Assembly (NCBI RefSeq): GCF_006874475.1
Contig: NZ_VIRM01000048.1
Span: forward strand, 1-64,000
Origin: Microbispora hainanensis
GTDB lineage: Bacteria > Actinomycetota > Actinomycetes > Streptosporangiales > Streptosporangiaceae
DNA length: 64,000 nt
Reading direction: 5' to 3'
Part shown: positions 28,180 through 36,798 of the stretch, piece after piece
How positions within the stretch are numbered: position 1 is the first letter of the stretch
Layout: the number at the start of each line of letters is the position of its first letter
The notes under the pieces: generated by a model
Database searches by the model: none
The model's input: the letters and a program-made list of their open reading frames with translations, nothing else
Told to the model about the DNA's origin: nothing
Program-made: the position numbers and the translations under genes

Positions 28180-28950
28180 ATGGTGGTGCTGTCCGAGGAC
28201 GACGGGGGCGTGCGGATCCTGACGTTCAACCGGCCGGAACGGCTGAACGCCTGGACCGCCGAGATGGGACGGCGCTACTTCGACCTGCTGGAGGAGGCCG
28301 ACCGCGACCCGTCCGTACGGGCGATCGTGGTGACCGGCGCGGGGAAGGGCTTCTGCGCCGGGGCCGACTTCGCGGACCTGACGGCCATCCAGTCCGGCGA
28401 GTACGCCGACGAGCAGGATCCCCGGCCCAACACGTTCCCCACCACCCTGCGCACGCCGGTGGTCGCGGCGGTCAACGGCGCGTGCGCCGGTCTGGGAATG
28501 GTCCACGCGCTCGTCTGCGACGTGGTCGTCACCGCCGACGACGCCAAGTGGACGACGGCGTTCTCCCGGCGCGGGCTCGTCGCCGAGTATGGCCTCGGCT
28601 GGATCCTGCCCCGGCTGGCCGGGCAGGCGCGGGCGATGGACCTGCTGCTGTCCGGCCGGGTCTTCACCGGCGCGGAGGCGTGCGCCATGGGCCTCGCCGT
28701 ACGCGCCGTGCCGGGGGAGCGGCTGCTCGCCGAGGCCGTCGCGTACGCGAAGGAACTGGCGACCCAGTGCTCGCCCGCCTCGATGGCGATCATCAAGCGG
28801 CAGATCTGGGGTGGCTGGCAGGCGGGTCTCGACGAGGCCAGGGACGAGGCCGTGCGGCTGATGACGGAGTCGTTCCGGCGGCCGGACTTCGCGGAGGGAG
28901 TGGCGAGCTTCCTCGAACGCCGGCCGCCGGACTTCCCGCCCCTGGTTTGA
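28180..28950 (+). CDS. Enoyl-CoA hydratase/isomerase family protein
   Basis: The 256-residue crotonase-fold protein contains the oxyanion-hole segments GKGFCAGADFADL and VNGACAGLGMVHALVCDVV, and the helix KWTTAFSRRGLVAEYGLGW. These two carry the oxyanion-hole glycines; of the acid residues of classical hydratases, the Glu of AEYGLGW is present, so hydratase activity is possible. AAGGGGAG (28164-28171) sits 8 nt before ATG 28180; a GTG at 28171 is less likely. It follows NOS on the same strand after 51 bases but no functional tie is evident. Its stop codon starts a 14-nt tandem array. Confidence 0.87.
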   Translation: MVVLSEDDGGVRILTFNRPERLNAWTAEMGRRYFDLLEEADRDPSVRAIVVTGAGKGFCAGADFADLTAIQSGEYADEQDPRPNTFPTTLRTPVVAAVNGACAGLGMVHALVCDVVVTADDAKWTTAFSRRGLVAEYGLGWILPRLAGQARAMDLLLSGRVFTGAEACAMGLAVRAVPGERLLAEAVAYAKELATQCSPASMAIIKRQIWGGWQAGLDEARDEAVRLMTESFRRPDFAEGVASFLERRPPDFPPLV

Positions 28951-28995
28951 TCGCCCGGATCTGACCGCCCTGGTCTGACCGCCCTGGTCTGATCG
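28940..28995. repeat. 14-nt tandem array x4 covering the enoyl-CoA hydratase stop
   Basis: Four contiguous 14-base units (28940-28953, 28954-28967, 28968-28981, 28982-28995) with pattern CCCTGGTCTGAYCG. Unit 1 includes the gene's TGA stop; the other units repeat the TGA. The array ends 5 bases before the galK stop on the other strand. Confidence 0.88.
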
Positions 28996-28999
28996 GGCG

Positions 29000-30121
29000 T
29001 CAGCGGATGCGGTGGGCGCCGGCCGCCGGGGTGGCCGGCAGGAACGTCGGCGCGGCCCAGCCGCGCTCGGCGTAGGCCTGCTCCACGGTGGAGCGCACCC
29101 GGTCAACCCGGTCGTCGGCGACCAGCGCGATGGCCGAGCCGCCGAAGCCGCCGCCGGTCATCCGAGCCCCGCGCGCACCGCCCTTGATCGCGCCCTCCAC
29201 CGCCACATCCAGCTCGGGGCAGGAGACCTGGTATTGGTCCCGGAGAGACAGGTGCGAGGCGTTCAGCAGGGCGCCGATCTCCTGTACGGCTTTCGCGCGC
29301 AGCAGCCCGATGACGGCCTCCACCCGGTGGTTCTCGGTGACGACGTGCTGGGTGCGGGCCCGCTCGTCGCCGCTGAGCTTCGCCAGGGCCGCGGCGAGGT
29401 CGGTGACGTCCCGCAGCGACGGGACGCCGAGGTGCTTGGCCGCGTTCTCACAGTCCTGGCGCCGCTTGGCGTACTGCCCGTCGGCCAGCTCGTGGTGCAC
29501 ACCGGTGTTGATGATGAGGATCTGCATGCCGTACGCCGACAGGTCGAACGGCACGGCGCGGCTGGCCAGCGAGCGGCAGTCGAGGAACAGCGCGTGCCCC
29601 TCCTCGCTCAGCACCGAGGCCGCCTGGTCCATGATCCCGCACGGCATGCCGACGAACTCGTTCTCGGCCTTCTGACACAGCCTGGCCAGCTCCATCGGCT
29701 CCAGGCCCAGGCCGTACAGGTCGTTCAGGGCGAGCGCGACGGAGACCTCCAGCGCCGCGCTGGAGGACAGCCCGGCGCCCTTGGGCACGTCGCCGTCGAT
29801 CACGATGTCGGCGCCGCGCACCGGCAGTCTGGCACCGCGCAGGGTCGCGACGACCCCGGCGGGGTAGCGGGCCCAGCCCTCGGCCCGCTCGACGTCCTCC
29901 AGCACCTGCTCCTTGCCGGGGGCCTGGAGCGAGGAGATCCGGACGGTGAGGTCCTCGCGGGGGCTGACGGCGGCGGTGACGCCCCACGGCACCGCGAACG
30001 GCAGCACGAAGCCGTCGTTGTAGTCCGTGTGCTCCCCGATCAGGTTGACCCTGCCGGGCGCGTGCCAGACCCCGGCGGGCTCGCCACCGTACGCCGCACG
30101 GAAAGCATCAATAACGCGCAT
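29000..30121 (-). CDS. galK: Galactokinase
   Basis: Galactokinase phosphorylates galactose at C1 with ATP, the entry step of the Leloir pathway. The 373-residue GHMP kinase has the galactokinase signature GRVNLIGEHTDYNDGFVLP, the ATP-binding GDVPKGAGLSSSAALEVSV, the catalytic Asp region GIMDQAASVLSEEGHALFLD and the C-terminal ARMTGGGFGGSAIAL motif. ATG 30121 has GAGGAG upstream at 9 nt. galT and galE are not adjacent. It converges with the enoyl-CoA hydratase. Confidence 0.95.
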   Translation of the reverse strand: MRVIDAFRAAYGGEPAGVWHAPGRVNLIGEHTDYNDGFVLPFAVPWGVTAAVSPREDLTVRISSLQAPGKEQVLEDVERAEGWARYPAGVVATLRGARLPVRGADIVIDGDVPKGAGLSSSAALEVSVALALNDLYGLGLEPMELARLCQKAENEFVGMPCGIMDQAASVLSEEGHALFLDCRSLASRAVPFDLSAYGMQILIINTGVHHELADGQYAKRRQDCENAAKHLGVPSLRDVTDLAAALAKLSGDERARTQHVVTENHRVEAVIGLLRAKAVQEIGALLNASHLSLRDQYQVSCPELDVAVEGAIKGGARGARMTGGGFGGSAIALVADDRVDRVRSTVEQAYAERGWAAPTFLPATPAAGAHRIR

Positions 30122-30187
30122 AGTCGCACACTCCTCAACATCGCAGCCTTCCCGTAGGGTAGCGGCCCACGCGGGTGCGGACGTGCC

Positions 30188-30220
30188 AGGGCCCGGCTCG
30201 GAAGCTCCGGGCCGGGCCCT
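30188..30220 (-). terminator. Hairpin terminator behind the catalase gene
   Basis: Perfect 10-bp arms AGGGCCCGGC (30188-30197) and GCCGGGCCCT (30211-30220), with further pairing inside, follow the catalase stop on the minus strand. Confidence 0.75.
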
Positions 30221-30237
30221 GCTTCGCACGGCCGATC

Positions 30238-31899
30238 TCACGTGGCGGGTACGGTGGCCCGCTCGTCGGGGACGCAGTGCGTCATCTTCAGGCCCGAGAC
30301 GTCGCGCGGGCCGTTCTTGCCGAGGTCGGCCAGGCGCTCCCTGTCCTCGTCGGTCAGGTCCTGGCTCGCCAGCGGCTCCAGGTGCTTGACGTCGTCCGGC
30401 GTGATGCCGAGCCCCTCGCCGACGCGCAGCCCGAGGTCGTCCTCGACCAGCAGGAAGTGCCAGACCATGCGCTCCTGGATGGGCCGGTCGCACTCCGACA
30501 GCTTGGCGGTCAGGTTCTCCACCAGGTCGTCGCGCTCCCACTGCTCCATGAGCAGGTAGCGCTGGCCCGCCTGCTTGTAGTCGTTGGTCCGCGGGATGCG
30601 CTTGCGGGTGAGCCTGCCGACGATCTGGGGGCCCTGCTCGTCGTGCGTCGGGAACTGTCCCTCGCGCAGCCCGCCGGTGATGGACGGCTCGTAGTTGACG
30701 TGCGGGTTCTCGCCCGCCCGATCCTGGTGGTAGGTCATGAAGCCGTCGCGCTGGTTGGTCCGCACGTCGGCGTTCTTGGCCTGGTTGACCGGCAGTTGCA
30801 GGTAGTTCGGCCCGACGCGGTAGCGCTGGGTGTCGCTGTAGGAGAACGTGCGGCCCACCAGCATCTTGTCGTCGGAGAAGTCCAGCCCGTCGACGAGGAC
30901 GCCGGTGCCGAACGAGATCTGCTCGTTCTCGGCGAAGACGTTGCCCACGTTGCGGTCGAGGACCATCCGGCCGACCGGCTTGGCCGGGAAGACGTCCTCC
31001 GGCCAGACCTTGGTGTCGTCGAGCGGGTCGAAGTCCAGCTCGGGGTGCTCGTCGTCGCTCATCATCTGGACGAGCAGCTCCCACTCCGGATGGTCGCCGC
31101 GCTCGATGGCGTCGTGCAGGTCCTTCGTGGCGTGGCCCAGCTCGTGGGCCTGGATGCGGGCGGCGTCCTCGGCCGTCATGCTCCTGACCCCCTGCTTGGG
31201 CATCCAGTGATACTTCACGAGCATGGTGTCGCCCTGCTCGTTCACCCACTTGTAGGTGTTCACCCCGAAGCCCTGCATGTGCCGGTAGTCCGCCGGGATG
31301 CCCCGCGGGCTGAACAGGTTGACGAGCATGTGCATGCTCTCGGGCGTCTGCGACATGAAGTCGAAGATCCGGTTCGCCTCCTGCCGGAACGTGACCGGGT
31401 CGGGCTTCAGCGCGTGGATCACGTCGGGGAACTTGATGGCGTCGCGGATGAAGAACACCGCGAGGTTGTTCCCGACGAGGTCCCAGTTGCCGTCCTCGGT
31501 GTAGAACTTCACGGCGAAGCCACGCGGGTCGCGGGCGCACTCGGAGGAGTCACGCCCACCGATCACGGTCGAGAACCGCACCGCGACGTCGGTGCGCTTG
31601 CCGGCCTCCTGGAACAGCTTCGCCCTCGTGAAGCGGGAGATCGGCTCGTCGCCCCACATGCCGTACGCCTCGAAGAAGCCGTACGACGTCGTGCCGCGCG
31701 CGTGCACCACCCGTTCCGGGATGCGCTCCCGGTCGAAGTGACTGATCTTCTCCAGGAACTGGTAGTTCTCGAGAGTGGCCGGGCCGCGCGCGCCGACCGT
31801 CCGCTGGTTCTGGTTGTCGTAGACCGGGTGCCCTTGACGGTTGGTCAGCACCGGGCGCTCGTCTCCGGGCTCCGGTCCCTTGCTCGACACGTCCGTCAT
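30238..31899 (-). CDS. katA: Monofunctional heme catalase
   Basis: The enzyme disproportionates hydrogen peroxide. The 553-residue sequence shows the distal histidine in [15 protein letters not shown], the Asn in [16 protein letters not shown], and the proximal heme tyrosine in [15 protein letters not shown]. The clade-3 type core is followed by a normal helical C-terminus ending [20 protein letters not shown] 31899 is preceded by [10 protein letters not shown] protein and an AraC regulator lie directly upstream on the same strand, so the three genes may be co-transcribed. No OxyR or Fur-type regulator is adjacent. Confidence 0.95.
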   Translation of the reverse strand: MTDVSSKGPEPGDERPVLTNRQGHPVYDNQNQRTVGARGPATLENYQFLEKISHFDRERIPERVVHARGTTSYGFFEAYGMWGDEPISRFTRAKLFQEAGKRTDVAVRFSTVIGGRDSSECARDPRGFAVKFYTEDGNWDLVGNNLAVFFIRDAIKFPDVIHALKPDPVTFRQEANRIFDFMSQTPESMHMLVNLFSPRGIPADYRHMQGFGVNTYKWVNEQGDTMLVKYHWMPKQGVRSMTAEDAARIQAHELGHATKDLHDAIERGDHPEWELLVQMMSDDEHPELDFDPLDDTKVWPEDVFPAKPVGRMVLDRNVGNVFAENEQISFGTGVLVDGLDFSDDKMLVGRTFSYSDTQRYRVGPNYLQLPVNQAKNADVRTNQRDGFMTYHQDRAGENPHVNYEPSITGGLREGQFPTHDEQGPQIVGRLTRKRIPRTNDYKQAGQRYLLMEQWERDDLVENLTAKLSECDRPIQERMVWHFLLVEDDLGLRVGEGLGITPDDVKHLEPLASQDLTDEDRERLADLGKNGPRDVSGLKMTHCVPDERATVPAT

Positions 31900-31925
31900 G
31901 GGACGGCTCCTCTCGCTATCTGATC

Positions 31926-32417
31926 TCAAATGAGGTGTTTTTCCTCTTCAAGACCCCCCTTTCCGCTTTTTGCCGGGGTATTCGTGTCGGCGGTCGTGGG
32001 CTTCCCGGCGGCCTTGCGCGGCTCGCCGCGGTAGGTGCCGAACGACCAGAGGTTGTCCTCGATGTCGCGTACGGCGAACTCGCGGGAGCCGTAGTCGGTG
32101 TCGTGCGGCTCCTGGACGACCCGCGCTCCCGCGGCGGTGGCCCGCGCGAACAACGCGTCGGGGTCGTCGGTCACGGCGTACGCGCCGAACGAGCCGGGCG
32201 TGAGGCTCCACTTGTCGTCGGGTGTGTCGCGGACCGAGCCCAGCATGATCCCGCCGCCGTGCGGCCAGGAGAGCTGGGCGTGGTCGACCCGGTCGCCCTC
32301 GCCGTACACGGCGGTCTCCTCGAAGCCGAACGCCTCGGCGAGGAAGGCGATCAGGGCGCGTGCGTCCCTGGCCCGCAGCGTGGGCCAGACCTGTGGTGCC
32401 GGTGTGGTGTCGTTCAT
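31926..32417 (-). CDS. VOC-family (glyoxalase-like) protein
   Basis: The 163-residue protein is a single VOC unit: [56 protein letters not shown] and [19 protein letters not shown]. The type resembles phenazine/bleomycin-binding PhnB-like proteins. A charged tail of about 25 residues follows. Its ATG overlaps the AraC-gene stop by 4 bases, so the two are translationally coupled and the AraC protein is its likely regulator. Confidence 0.82.
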   Translation of the reverse strand: MNDTTPAPQVWPTLRARDARALIAFLAEAFGFEETAVYGEGDRVDHAQLSWPHGGGIMLGSVRDTPDDKWSLTPGSFGAYAVTDDPDALFARATAAGARVVQEPHDTDYGSREFAVRDIEDNLWSFGTYRGEPRKAAGKPTTADTNTPAKSGKGGLEEEKHLI

Positions 32418-33304
32418 GCCACCGAGTCTGGCGAGCCGTCCCCCTGCCCGGCTTGGACGTTTCGGAACTGCACGCCGTCTTCGGCCAGCCACCGGCTGGG
32501 GGAGCAGCCGGCGAGGGCGCCGAACTCGCGGGCGAGGTGCGCCTGGTCGTAGAACCCGCACTTCGCGGCCGCGTCCGCCAGCGTTAGCCGCCGCCCGGAC
32601 ACCGCCGCCTTCTGGAGCAGACGCCGGACCCGGTCGAACCGCACGACCCGCGCCGCCTCCTTGGGGGACAGGCCGATCTCCTCCCGGAAACGGCCGTTGA
32701 GGTGCCTGGCGCTCCAGCCCGTCTCGCGGGCGAGACCGGACACGGTGACCTGCCCGCCGGAGGTCAGCATCCGCCGCCAGGCCCGCGCCACCTCGGCCGG
32801 GTGCGCCCGGGTGGGGCGGGCCTGCCGGGACAGGACCGCGTCGAGGACCGCGAAGCGCTCGTCCCAGCCGGGCGCCTCCAGCAGGCGTTCGCGCAGCTCG
32901 CCCGCCAGCCTGCCGAGCACCTCGGCGCCGTCCAGGTCGAGCCCGGACAGCTCCCCGGCGGGCAGCCCGAGCAGGGCCCGCGCGCCGAGCGGCGTCAGCG
33001 CGAGCTGCACGCCCGACTGCCGCCCGTCGTGCGTGATCAGCGCGGGGCTGGTGTGCAGCCCGCCGACCAGCGTGTCGTACGACCCGGGCGGGGTGCGCGG
33101 ATCGGGGTGTGCCGCGACGACGAGCGGGTCGTCGAGCGCGACGATCATCGTCAGGTAGGGCGACGGCAGGCCGCGGTGCGTGGCCGGCGGGACTCCGGCC
33201 TCGCGGTAGCCGCTGTACCACGCGACCAGCGGACGCAGCGCGGGCGCGGGCTGCCGGTGCAGGAAGCATGGCTCCTCGTGCCCGCCGGTTTCCGCCGCCG
33301 TCAT
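32414..33304 (-). CDS. AraC-family transcriptional regulator
   Basis: The 296-residue protein has an N-terminal sensing domain and a C-terminal double helix-turn-helix: VTVSGLARETGWSARHLNGR and LADAAAKCGFYDQAHLAREF, the classical AraC pattern with ending GCSPSRW. ATG 33304 follows a strong GGGAGGAGCG. It overlaps the VOC gene by 4 bases (ATGA). The effector is unknown. Confidence 0.9.
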   Translation of the reverse strand: MTAAETGGHEEPCFLHRQPAPALRPLVAWYSGYREAGVPPATHRGLPSPYLTMIVALDDPLVVAAHPDPRTPPGSYDTLVGGLHTSPALITHDGRQSGVQLALTPLGARALLGLPAGELSGLDLDGAEVLGRLAGELRERLLEAPGWDERFAVLDAVLSRQARPTRAHPAEVARAWRRMLTSGGQVTVSGLARETGWSARHLNGRFREEIGLSPKEAARVVRFDRVRRLLQKAAVSGRRLTLADAAAKCGFYDQAHLAREFGALAGCSPSRWLAEDGVQFRNVQAGQGDGSPDSVA

Positions 33305-33400
33305 CGCCCGCTCCTCCCTTCCGCGCTCCCAGTCTCCACGAAGGGGAGCACGGCGGCCACGCCACCGCCGTTCATCGGTGGGCGGGCCCGGCGATCGGGG

Positions 33401-33688
33401 TCAGGCGGCCCCCGCGGCCCCTTCGGCGTCGAGGTCGCGGGACAGCAGGTCCGCGAGGGCGGCGAGGGCCTCCTCCGCTCCCGGACCGTCGGCCTCCAGG
33501 GTGACCTCGGTGCCGTGCTCGGCGCCGAGGGTCAGCACGCCCAGCATGCTGTTGGCGGGGACGGCCTTCCCGCCGCCCACACGGATGCGGACGGGCACCG
33601 TCTGCCGCGCCGCCGCCTCGACGAAGATCTTGGCGGGTCGGGCGTGCAGGCCGGAGCGCGAGGCGACCGTCACTGTCCTTTCCGGCAT
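33401..33688 (-). CDS. ptsH: Phosphocarrier protein HPr
   Basis: HPr transfers phosphate from enzyme I to the sugar-specific EIIA. The 95-residue protein has the phosphorylated His15 in SGLHARPAKIF and a serine in the regulatory position (ANSMLGVLTLG, near residue 46-47). It is the last gene of the PTS operon; enzyme I is not in this window. Its start lies 12 bases from a 13-nt tandem array. Confidence 0.95.
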   Translation of the reverse strand: MPERTVTVASRSGLHARPAKIFVEAAARQTVPVRIRVGGGKAVPANSMLGVLTLGAEHGTEVTLEADGPGAEEALAALADLLSRDLDAEGAAGAA

Positions 33689-33699
33689 CGCGTTCCTCT

Positions 33700-33764
33700 C
33701 AGGGCTCGGTTACAGGGCTCGGTTACAGGGCTCGTTTTCAGGGCTCGATTTCACGGCTCGATGG
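33700..33764. repeat. 13-nt tandem array x5 over the dehydrogenase stop and HPr leader
   Basis: Five contiguous 13-base units with pattern CAGGGCTCGRTTA (33700-33712, then every 13 bases to 33764). The minus-strand dehydrogenase stop (33751-33753) lies at the junction of the last two units, and TGA or TGT recurs in the others. The array fills the whole spacer up to the HPr ribosome site. Confidence 0.88.
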
Positions 33765-34791
33765 TGACCTTGATGGCGGCGCCGCGGGCGACGACGTCGA
33801 TGGCGTCCATGACCTCGTCCAGGCCGAGGCGATGGGTGATCAGGTCGGCGACCGGCACCGCCCCCTCGGCGATGAGCCCCAGGGCGCGGGCGTTGTGCGC
33901 CGGGCTCGACCCGTTGGCGCCGACGATGGTCAGCTCGCGGTAGTGCACGAGGTTGGAGTCGCAGGCGATGATCGGGTCGTCCTTCGGCAGTCCGCCGAAG
34001 AAGCTGATCCGGCCCTGCCGCGCCGCCATCTGCAACGCCTGCTGCTGGGCCGCACCCGAGGCCGCCGCCGTGATCACCACGTCGGCGCCCCGGCCCCCGG
34101 TCAGCTTGAGCACCTCGTCCACGAGGTCGGTCTCGCCCGAGCAGATCGCCGCGTCCGGCCGTACGAGGTCGGCGGCCATGGCGAGGCGTTCGGCGTTCAG
34201 GTCGGCGAGGAACACCCGGGCCGCGCCGCGCGAGCGGGCCAGCCGCACGTGCAGGCAACCGATCGGGCCCGAGCCGACGACGACCACGTCGTCGCCCTCG
34301 CCGACGCGGGCCAGCTCCTGCCCGTTGAGCACGCAGGCGAGCGGCTCGGCGAGGGACGCCTCGGCGAACCCGACCCCGTCGGGGATGCGGTTGAGCCCGT
34401 CCACGGCGAGCACCTTGGCCGGCACGACCATGTACTGCGCGAAGCCGCCGTCGTAGTGGTAGCCCATCGACTCCTGGTTGGGGCAGACCGTGAGGTGACC
34501 CCGGCGGCACTCCTCGCACTGGCCGCACGGGATCGCGGCGATCACCTGCACCCGGTCGCCCGGGCTCCAGCCGGTGACGCCCTCGCCGAGCTCCACGATC
34601 TCCCCGGCGATCTCGTGGCCCATCACCCGGGGCGGCCTGATGTGGTGGTGCCCGAACCGGTAGATCTTCACGTCCGTGCCGCACGTCGAGCAGTTGCGTA
34701 CGCGGATCTTGACCTCGCCGGGGCGGGCGACGGGCTCGGGCACCTCCTCCAGGCGGATGTCCCCAGGAGCATGGAAACGGGCGACTTTCAC
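33751..34791 (-). CDS. Zinc-dependent (MDR) polyol/sugar alcohol dehydrogenase
   Basis: The 346-residue protein is a zinc-containing medium-chain dehydrogenase of the sorbitol dehydrogenase type: catalytic zinc Cys in CSTCGTDVKIYRFG, GHEIAG with the His-Glu pair, the structural zinc cluster CGQCEECRRGHLTVC, and the NAD-binding VVVVGSGPIGCLHV. In this PTS operon it probably oxidises the phosphorylated polyol; a classical MtlD is absent. GTG 34791 overlaps the EIIA stop by 4 bases. Substrate is inferred from context only. Confidence 0.87.
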   Translation of the reverse strand: MKVARFHAPGDIRLEEVPEPVARPGEVKIRVRNCSTCGTDVKIYRFGHHHIRPPRVMGHEIAGEIVELGEGVTGWSPGDRVQVIAAIPCGQCEECRRGHLTVCPNQESMGYHYDGGFAQYMVVPAKVLAVDGLNRIPDGVGFAEASLAEPLACVLNGQELARVGEGDDVVVVGSGPIGCLHVRLARSRGAARVFLADLNAERLAMAADLVRPDAAICSGETDLVDEVLKLTGGRGADVVITAAASGAAQQQALQMAARQGRISFFGGLPKDDPIIACDSNLVHYRELTIVGANGSSPAHNARALGLIAEGAVPVADLITHRLGLDEVMDAIDVVARGAAIKVTIEP

Positions 34792-35255
34792 TCGGAGTCT
34801 TCCTCTCCGTCCGGTTGCAGAAGTTGGATGACCTGGTCGGCCTCGGTGGCCGCGCGCAGGGCCGCGGCGCGGTCCGGGTCGAGCAGGATCTGGGCGAGCT
34901 CCGCCAGCAGCCGCAGGTGGCCGTCCCCGCGGGCCGCGATGCCGACGCACACCGTCACGTGCTCGCCGTGCCAGTCGACGCCCTCAGGGAAGCGCAGCAC
35001 GCAGATGGCGTCGTGGCGGACCGCCTCCTTCGAGGTCAGCGTGCCGTGCGGGATCGCGACGCCCTCGCCGACGTACGTGGAGATCGACCGCTCGCGTTCG
35101 AGCATGGCCTCGATGTAGCTCCCGTCGACGGCGCCGACCTCCTGGAGGACCGCCCCGCACTGCCGGATGGCGTCCTCGACGTCCGCCGCGGTCGCGGCCG
35201 TCCGTACGGCGCGGGGATCGAGGGGGAGCGGGGCCGTGCCGGCCCGGTCAGCCAT
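34788..35255 (-). CDS. mtlF: PTS EIIA, mannitol/fructose family
   Basis: The 155-residue EIIA has the phosphorylated histidine in GEGVAIPHGT and the second His in HLRLLAELAQIL region, as in MtlF-type proteins. It accepts phosphate from HPr and passes it to EIIB. It overlaps EIIB by 8 bases (ATGGCTGA) and the dehydrogenase by 4, so translation is coupled through the operon. The first 25 residues are variable. Confidence 0.88.
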   Translation of the reverse strand: MADRAGTAPLPLDPRAVRTAATAADVEDAIRQCGAVLQEVGAVDGSYIEAMLERERSISTYVGEGVAIPHGTLTSKEAVRHDAICVLRFPEGVDWHGEHVTVCVGIAARGDGHLRLLAELAQILLDPDRAAALRAATEADQVIQLLQPDGEEDSE

Positions 35256-35556
35256 CGATCGTGCCCCCGTTCTTGATGGCGGTGACGACCCGCGTCACGG
35301 CCGGGTCGCCGATGAAGACCTGGAACGGCACCAGCACGACGCCGGGGGCGCTCGCCCTGGCCCGGCCGGCCAGCCCGGTGTGGCACACGATCACGTCGGC
35401 GTCCCCGGGGATCGAGTTGACCGGGGTGTGCTCCACGCTGACCGGGGTGCCCTTGAGCTGCTTGCGCAGCGTGCTCGCCAGCATGACGCTGCTGCCCATG
35501 CCCGCGTCGCAGGCCACGATGAGCTTGCGGACGTCCTTGCCCTCGATGCTCGGCAC
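35248..35556 (-). CDS. PTS EIIB, mannitol type
   Basis: The 102-residue domain has the phosphocysteine loop IVACDAGMGSSVMLAST, followed by the strand VSVEHTPVNSIPGDADVIVCH, the standard EIIB-Mtl arrangement. Here EIIB is a separate protein, not fused to EIIC as in E. coli MtlA. It starts 4 bases behind the EIIC stop. Confidence 0.9.
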   Translation of the reverse strand: MPSIEGKDVRKLIVACDAGMGSSVMLASTLRKQLKGTPVSVEHTPVNSIPGDADVIVCHTGLAGRARASAPGVVLVPFQVFIGDPAVTRVVTAIKNGGTIDG

Positions 35557-35560
35557 GGTT

Positions 35561-36742
35561 CTACGCCTCCTTGGTGGCGGGCACGTTCTCGGCCGCCGTC
35601 TCGCCGGTTGTGTCGCGGTTCTCGTCGCTCATGATGGCGGTGTCACCGGTGTTGTTCGGGGTGGCGGCCTGCGCCGCGTCGTCCGCCCGGTCGCCGTTGG
35701 CGCGGCCGAAGCCCAGCAGCGCGGCGGCGACGGCGAAGGAGACGGCCGTCGCGATCACGATGCCCGCGATCACGCCGAACCAGCCGCCCTTCGGGGTCAC
35801 GGCCATGTAGGCGAAGATGCTGCCCGGCGACGGCGTCGCGACCAGCCCCGCCCCGGTGACCAGGAAGGTGAGCACGCCCGAGGCGCCACCGGCGATCACC
35901 GCGAGGATCAGCCGCGGCTTCATCAGCACGTACGGGAAGTAGATCTCGTGAATGCCGCCGAAGAAGTGGATGATCATGGCGGCCGGGGTGCTGGGACGCA
36001 GCGACCGCGGGCCGAACAGCAGATAGGCGATCAGCAGACCGAGGCCCGGGCCGGGGTTGGACTCCAGCATGAACAGGATCGACTTGCCGTGCTTGACCGA
36101 CTCGGCGACGCCCAGCGGCCCGAGCACGCCGTGGTTGATCGCGTTGTTGAGGAACAGCACCTTGGCCGGCTCGATGATGACCGAGGCGATCGGCAGGAGC
36201 GAGTGGGTGATGAGCCACTCGACGCCGCCGCCCGCCACCTCGGTGACCTTCTCCACGATCGGGCCGATGGCGAGCACGCCGGCGATCGCCATGACGGCGC
36301 CGACGATGCCGGCGGTGAAGTTGTCGACCAGCATCTCGAAACCGGCCCTGGTGCGCTCGGCGGTGAACCGGTCCACGTACTTGAGGATCAGCGCGGCCAG
36401 CGGGCCGACGATCATCGCGCCGAGGAACATCGGGACGTCCGCCCCGACGACCACGCCCATCGTGGCGACGGCGCCGACGACCGCGCCGCGCTGGGCGTGG
36501 ACCATCCGGCCGCCGGTGTAGCCGATGAGAACGGGGAGGAGGGTGCTGATGATCGGGCCGACGAGCTCGGCGAGTGTCTTGTTCGGCAGCCACCCGGTCG
36601 GGATGAACAGGGCCGTGATGAGACCCCAGGCGATGAAGGCGCCGATATTGGGCATGATCATCCCGGCGAGATGGCCGCCGAAACGCTGGATCGTGGCCCG
36701 CACACCGGTGCCGGTGACAGTGGGGGTATAGGGCGTGGCCAT
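35561..36742 (-). CDS. mtlA: PTS EIIC permease, mannitol type
   Basis: The 393-residue membrane protein matches the EIIC domain of mannitol permeases: FGGHLAGMIMPNIGAFIAWG at the start, LIGYTGGRMVH, GADVPMFLGAMIVGP, GFEMLVDNFTAGI, and the substrate-site region FFGGIHEIYFPYVLMKP. About eight to ten hydrophobic segments are visible. The last 60 residues are a hydrophilic tail rich in Asp, Thr and Ala. ATG 36742 is preceded by GAAGGAG. The family moves mannitol, but related polyols are possible given the unusual dehydrogenase and kinase partners. Confidence 0.9.
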   Translation of the reverse strand: MATPYTPTVTGTGVRATIQRFGGHLAGMIMPNIGAFIAWGLITALFIPTGWLPNKTLAELVGPIISTLLPVLIGYTGGRMVHAQRGAVVGAVATMGVVVGADVPMFLGAMIVGPLAALILKYVDRFTAERTRAGFEMLVDNFTAGIVGAVMAIAGVLAIGPIVEKVTEVAGGGVEWLITHSLLPIASVIIEPAKVLFLNNAINHGVLGPLGVAESVKHGKSILFMLESNPGPGLGLLIAYLLFGPRSLRPSTPAAMIIHFFGGIHEIYFPYVLMKPRLILAVIAGGASGVLTFLVTGAGLVATPSPGSIFAYMAVTPKGGWFGVIAGIVIATAVSFAVAAALLGFGRANGDRADDAAQAATPNNTGDTAIMSDENRDTTGETAAENVPATKEA

Positions 36743-36798
36743 TGACGTGCTCCTTCAGGGGGCGACCGGCCTGGCTGGCCGGTTGGTGGAGGTGGCGC

